Origin: Rhodobacter sp. NTK016B
Lineage (GTDB): Bacteria > Pseudomonadota > Alphaproteobacteria > Rhodobacterales > Rhodobacteraceae
Assembly: GCF_017303295.1 (NCBI RefSeq)
Contig: NZ_JAFKOK010000008.1
Span: 124,001 to 188,000 of the forward strand
DNA length: 64,000 nucleotides
Direction: 5' to 3'
Below the pieces are notes generated by a model. It did no database searches. It saw nothing but the letters and a program-made list of their open reading frames with translations, and was not told where the DNA came from. The number at the start of each line of letters is the position of its first letter. The first letter of the stretch is position 1. This document shows positions 60,359-64,000 of the stretch, one piece after another. The translations under genes and the position numbers were made by a program.

Positions 60359-61129
60359 ATGGAAACGATCATCGCGGGCCTGCCGCTCTGGGCCTTTCTG
60401 CTGGCCTGCGCGGTGACGTTGGCCGCGGGTTTCGTCAAGGGCGCGATCGGGTTCGCCATGCCGCTGATCATGATCGCGGTGCTGCCCTCGTTCATGCCGG
60501 CGCATACTGCGCTGGCGGCGCTGCTTCTGCCGGTGCTCGTGACCAATGCCCACCAGTCGACGCGCCATGGCTTCGCCCCTGCCGTGGCCTCGGCGCGCAA
60601 GTTCTGGCGCATCATCACCGCCACCATCCTCGGCATCCTGATCACCGCGCCCTTCGTGGTGGTGCTGCCGCAGCAGGTGATGTTCCTGCTGCTCGGTATC
60701 GCGGTGCTGTTCTTCGCCGGGCTGCAACTGAGCGGCTGGTCGCCCGATATTCCCCCCGGCATGCGCGCCCCTTTCGAATTCGGCGCGGGGCTGATCGGCG
60801 GGCTTTATGGCGGGATCTCGGGGATCTGGGGGCCGCCGTCGATTGTCTATCTGATGGCGGCCAAGGTCGAGAAGACCGAGATGGTGCGTGTGATGAGCGT
60901 GATCTTCACCATGGGCGCCGTGGTGCTGACCATCTCGCATCTGCGCACTGGGGTGCTGAACGCCCAGACCGCCGTTCTGTCGGCGCTGATGCTGATCCCG
61001 GCGGGGATCGGCATGTCGCTGGGATACCGCGCACACGATTCGATGGACCCGGTGCGCTTTAAACGCTGGACGCTGATCTTGCTGTCCTTCTCGGCGCTGA
61101 ACCTGCTGCGCCGGGGCCTGATGGGCTAG
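60359..61129 (+). CDS. TauE/SafE-family membrane transporter
   Basis: Inner-membrane protein of 256 residues with about eight membrane segments in two similar halves. The start at 60359 (METIIAGLPLWAF). First-half signature AAGFVKGAIGFAMPLIMIAVLPSF and second-half GAGLIGGLYGGISGIWGPPSIVYLM are typical of the family. Members export sulfite, sulfoacetate or other organic anions; the substrate here is unknown. Convergent with the DUF3859 gene, overlapping its 3' end. Confidence 0.9.
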   Translation: METIIAGLPLWAFLLACAVTLAAGFVKGAIGFAMPLIMIAVLPSFMPAHTALAALLLPVLVTNAHQSTRHGFAPAVASARKFWRIITATILGILITAPFVVVLPQQVMFLLLGIAVLFFAGLQLSGWSPDIPPGMRAPFEFGAGLIGGLYGGISGIWGPPSIVYLMAAKVEKTEMVRVMSVIFTMGAVVLTISHLRTGVLNAQTAVLSALMLIPAGIGMSLGYRAHDSMDPVRFKRWTLILLSFSALNLLRRGLMG

Positions 61130-61689
61130 GACAGAAGCGAGGGCGCGGCGCAGAGATGCGCGGCGTCCGGCATGTCTGCGGGCGGCAAGACGGTGAACAG
61201 CGCGGTGAACAACACTTCGCCATCGACCTCGGCGCTGAAGGTCCAGTCGCCGGGCTGCAATTCTTCGGGGATATCGAACTGGAAGAACACCGTGTCGGTC
61301 ATGCCCGGCGCGATGCTGCCCGACCATTGCTGCTCGGTGATGCCGGTCGGCGGCATGGCGGGATGCGTGACGGTATAGCGCGTCTCGACGGCGGCATTGT
61401 CCGCAAGGCGGAAGCGCACGCCGAACCCCATTCCCAGCACGGCAGGCGCGACGGTGCCAAGCGCGACCATCTCGACCGGCTCGTCCGGAACATGCACCCA
61501 GCCGGACATCGTGTCGGGCGCGGGACGGCGCCCGCCTTCGGGCGGGGCGCAGAACAGACCCAGCTCAAGACCGGACACGCGCGGCGACACGTCACCCAGC
61601 GGCTGCGCCAAAGCCGGGCTGGCCAAGGGCCCGGACAGGCAAAGCCCCGCCACAAGGACGGGGCCAGCCAGGATATGCGTCAGCCGAGA
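61126..61689 (-). CDS. DUF3859-domain secreted protein
   Basis: Predicted exported protein of 187 residues. The GTG start at 61689 lies seven bases after the pckA stop; a TTG at 61704 overlapping the pckA end is an alternative, and neither has a strong ribosome binding site. Signal peptide about 1-29 (cleavage near ALAQP). The mature part is a beta-rich DUF3859 domain (GLELGLFCAPP, VFFQFDIPEELQPGDWTFSAEVDG, with Cys residues near both ends). Function unknown. Likely read through from pckA. Confidence 0.8.
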   Translation of the reverse strand, partial: SRLTHILAGPVLVAGLCLSGPLASPALAQPLGDVSPRVSGLELGLFCAPPEGGRRPAPDTMSGWVHVPDEPVEMVALGTVAPAVLGMGFGVRFRLADNAAVETRYTVTHPAMPPTGITEQQWSGSIAPGMTDTVFFQFDIPEELQPGDWTFSAEVDGEVLFTALFTVLPPADMPDAAHLCAAPSLLS

Positions 61690-61696
61690 CACCGGA

Positions 61697-63295
61697 TCAG
61701 CCAATCGCGGCGGCTTTTACGTCGTCGTCGATATAGGGCACGTATTGCGCGAAGTTCTCGGAGAACATGGTCACCAGCTTCGCGGCCTGCGCGTCATAGG
61801 CAGCCGGATCGGCCCAGGTCGAGCGCGGGTCGAGCAGCTTGGGATCGACACCGGCGCAGGCGACCGGAACCTCGAAGCCGAAATTCGCGTCCTTGCGGAA
61901 TTCGGTCTTCGACAGCGAGCCGTTCAGCGCATCCGTCAGCAGCGCGCGGGTGGCCTTGATCGGCATCCGTTTGCCGGTGCCGAAAGCGCCGCCGGTCCAG
62001 CCGGTATTGACCAGCCAGCATTCGGCACCCGACGCCGCGATCTTTTCTTGCAGCAGCTTGCCATAGACTTCGGGGCGACGCGGCATGAAGGGCGCGCCGA
62101 AGCATGTCGAAAAGGTCGGCAGCGGCTCGGTCACGCCACGCTCGGTGCCCGGCGTCTTCGAGGTGAAGCCCGACAGGAAGTGATACATCGCCTGCGCGGG
62201 CGTCAGCCGCGCGATCGGCGGCAGCACGCCATAAGCGTCGCAGGTCAGCAGGATCACGTGTTTGGGCGTGCCGCCAAGGCCGGTTTCCGACGCGTTCGAG
62301 ATATAGTCGAGCGGATAGGCGCAGCGCATGTTCTCGGTCAGCGAGCTGTCCTCGAAATCGAGTTCCAGCGTCTCGGGGTCGAACACCATGTTCTCGACCA
62401 CGGTGCTGAATTTCGACGTGGTCGCGTAGATTTCCGGCTCGGCCTCGGCCGACAGGTTGATCGTCTTCGCGTAGCAGCCGCCTTCGAAGTTGAAGATGCC
62501 GTTGTCCGACCAGCCATGCTCGTCATCGCCGATCAGCGTGCGCGAGGGATCGGCCGAAAGCGTCGTCTTGCCGGTGCCCGACAGGCCGAAGAACACCGCC
62601 GAGTCGTCAGGGTTGCCGATGGCGTGGTTGGCCGAGCAGTGCATCGCCATCACACCCTTGCCGGGCAGGATGTAGTTGAGCAGCGTGAACACGCCCTTCT
62701 TGTTCTCGCCCGCGTATTCGGTGTTGCCGATCAGGATCATCTTGCGGTCGAAATTCAGCGCGATGACGGTCTCGGTACGGCAGCCGTGACGCTCGGGATC
62801 GGCCTTGAACGAGGGGCAGTTGATGATCGTCCATTCGGCGACGAAGCTGTCCAGCTCGTCGCGGGCAGGGCGGCGCAGCATGTGGCGGATGAACAGGTTG
62901 TGCCAGGCGAGTTCCGAGACCACGCGGACATCGAGGCGATGCTCGGCATCGGCGCCGCCGAACAGGTCCTGGACGAAGTAATCCTTGCCCTGCATATGCG
63001 CGATCATGTCGTCATACAGGCGGTCGAAGGCGTCGGGCGCCATCGGCTGGTTGTTGTCCCACCAGATCGTGTCCTCGACCGACGGCGTGCGGACAACGAA
63101 CTTGTCCTTGGGCGAACGGCCGGTGAACTGCCCGGTCGAAACGAGGAACGCACCTCCCTTGCCCAGCGTGCCTTCGCCGCGCTTGATCGCGATATCGACG
63201 AGTGAGGGTTCGATCAGGTTATAGGCCACGGAGCCCAGCCCGGTGATACCCTGATCCTCGAGCTTGAAATTGGGGTTTACGTGTCCTGTGGTCAT
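61697..63295 (-). CDS. pckA: Phosphoenolpyruvate carboxykinase (ATP)
   Basis: Gluconeogenic enzyme turning oxaloacetate and ATP into PEP and CO2. 532 residues. The start at 63295 ([10 protein letters not shown]) follows AAGGAG. Kinase-1a P-loop [28 protein letters not shown], metal/substrate residues in [14 protein letters not shown] and [14 protein letters not shown], and [16 protein letters not shown]. Essential when growing on acetate or C4 acids, so it complements maeB and the ethylmalonyl-CoA genes. The divergent pckA-chvI arrangement is typical of alphaproteobacteria. Confidence 0.97.
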   Translation of the reverse strand: MTTGHVNPNFKLEDQGITGLGSVAYNLIEPSLVDIAIKRGEGTLGKGGAFLVSTGQFTGRSPKDKFVVRTPSVEDTIWWDNNQPMAPDAFDRLYDDMIAHMQGKDYFVQDLFGGADAEHRLDVRVVSELAWHNLFIRHMLRRPARDELDSFVAEWTIINCPSFKADPERHGCRTETVIALNFDRKMILIGNTEYAGENKKGVFTLLNYILPGKGVMAMHCSANHAIGNPDDSAVFFGLSGTGKTTLSADPSRTLIGDDEHGWSDNGIFNFEGGCYAKTINLSAEAEPEIYATTSKFSTVVENMVFDPETLELDFEDSSLTENMRCAYPLDYISNASETGLGGTPKHVILLTCDAYGVLPPIARLTPAQAMYHFLSGFTSKTPGTERGVTEPLPTFSTCFGAPFMPRRPEVYGKLLQEKIAASGAECWLVNTGWTGGAFGTGKRMPIKATRALLTDALNGSLSKTEFRKDANFGFEVPVACAGVDPKLLDPRSTWADPAAYDAQAAKLVTMFSENFAQYVPYIDDDVKAAAIG

Positions 63296-63693
63296 GTCGC
63301 TCGCTCCTTCGCCGAGGCACCTCGGCCCCGAATGGGAAAAAATCCGGGCCAACCCCCTGCCTTCGGGTGGTCCGTCGACCGGTCTCCTCAACCGACACTT
63401 GGCCTATATCATGGCGATTTCAGGAAGGAACAGAACACATTTTCTCCTTTAGCGCCAACATGACGCTGTTATCGCAAACTGTCGCAGCCACGCCGATTTG
63501 GGCGCCGTTTGGCGACCGGTGGGTCGCGGCGCGGTCAACCGCAGGTCGCAGGTATGAGTAAAAACTTCACACGAACCGAGGTATTTTGGACTCACCCGAG
63601 ATTGCTTTGTTCACTGAACAGTTGATTCTCCTCGGGGAAACCCGCAAAATGTCTGTAAAATAAGACCAATGAGCAGCTCACAAGGACAGGCAC
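63296..63693. other. Divergent promoter region of pckA and chvI
   Basis: 398 bases without a convincing gene. It becomes AT-richer towards chvI (63545-63670), where its promoter probably lies. TGTTATCGCAAACTG at 63469-63483 loosely recalls sugar-type regulator sites reported before pckA in related bacteria, but the match is too partial to assign. Confidence 0.5.
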
Positions 63694-64000
63694 ATGTCTA
63701 AGATCGCACTTGTTGACGACGACAGGAACATTCTGACGTCTGTCTCCATTTCGCTCGAGGCCGAGGGCTTCGAAGTCGAAACCTACAACGACGGGCAGTC
63801 CGCGCTGGACGCGTTCAACCGCAAATTGCCCGACATGGCAGTGCTCGACATCAAGATGCCGCGCATGGACGGCATGGAGCTGTTGCAGCGTCTGCGCCAG
63901 AAAACGCAGATGCCGGTGATCTTCCTCACCTCGAAAGATGACGAAATCGACGAGGTTCTGGGCCTGCGCATGGGGGCTGACGATTACGTCAAGAAGCCGT
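63694..64000 (+). CDS. chvI: ChvI response regulator, 3' end outside the window
   Basis: First 102 residues of an OmpR-type regulator; the rest lies beyond the right edge. Start ATG at 63694 with AAGGA upstream. Receiver domain with acidic pair in [14 protein letters not shown], phosphoacceptor Asp in [13 protein letters not shown] (about residue 52) and Lys in GADDYVKKP. Sequence and location next to pckA match ChvI, partner of the ChvG kinase, which controls envelope and acid-stress responses in alphaproteobacteria. Confidence 0.92.
   Translation, partial: MSKIALVDDDRNILTSVSISLEAEGFEVETYNDGQSALDAFNRKLPDMAVLDIKMPRMDGMELLQRLRQKTQMPVIFLTSKDDEIDEVLGLRMGADDYVKKP

Overview
The window looks like chromosomal DNA from a marine-type alphaproteobacterium of the Rhodobacterales (Rhodobacter/Roseobacter/Paracoccus kind). 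The evidence is the high GC content, the pckA-chvI divergent pair at the right end, crotonyl-CoA carboxylase/reductase together with a methylsuccinyl-CoA dehydrogenase-like enzyme, an etfB-etfA-hbdA block, a TAXI-type TRAP transporter, and several families typical of this order (DUF6473, DUF3859, a Hint-domain protein). No rRNA, tRNA or CRISPR array was seen.

Layout. 1-3.6 kb is an accessory-looking patch of visibly lower GC. It holds the 3' part of a tyrosine recombinase, a secreted seven-repeat RCC1-like propeller protein and a probable gene remnant. 3.6-10.05 kb is an uncharacterised catabolic cluster: a GntR regulator, a fused TRAP permease, a TAXI binding protein, an alpha/beta hydrolase, a DUF1185 protein, a second related GntR regulator and a carboxymuconolactone-decarboxylase-like protein. 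The two GntR promoters share an identical 15-bp sequence in opposite orientation, which suggests one regulon. 10.2-15.5 kb encodes an OFA-type MFS transporter behind a sensor kinase and an NtrC-type regulator. Two copies of a GGGACA-N3-TGTCC palindrome lie in front of the transporter gene, and the regulator's GAFTGA loop reads GAFPGA.

15.6-23 kb is a mixed region: two ChaC-like proteins, a MobA-like flavin monooxygenase divergent from a MarR regulator, OsmC, a LysE-type exporter, small secreted and cytosolic proteins, and a second MarR regulator divergent from a membrane protein over tandem palindromes. 23-26 kb holds ccrA and a glycerolipid acyltransferase. 26.2-35.3 kb is a MerR-controlled fatty-acyl-CoA beta-oxidation operon: two acyl-CoA dehydrogenases, GFA protein, a small protein, GST, thiolase, cupin and FadJ-like protein. 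It is followed by a Hint protein, an acyl-CoA synthetase, a degenerate M48-like membrane protein, a PACE-type efflux protein and a SPOR protein. 40.7-45.3 kb is a tight nucleoside-salvage operon, cdd-deoA-deoB-add-upp.

45.4-64 kb is largely central carbon and acyl-CoA metabolism: maeB, prpE (behind TTTGCAAA sites), an Hpt/NtrC-type regulator pair, cobalamin adenosyltransferase, etfBA, hbdA, the mcd-like gene, a TauE/SafE protein, a DUF3859 protein, pckA, and chvI running off the right edge. CcrA, Mcd, hydroxybutyryl-CoA dehydrogenase, thiolase, ETF, PrpE, MaeB, PckA and the B12 adenosyltransferase fit together as ethylmalonyl-CoA-pathway acetate/propionate assimilation and its links to C3/C4 metabolism. 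Related TTGC/GCAA motifs precede ccrA, mcd and prpE.
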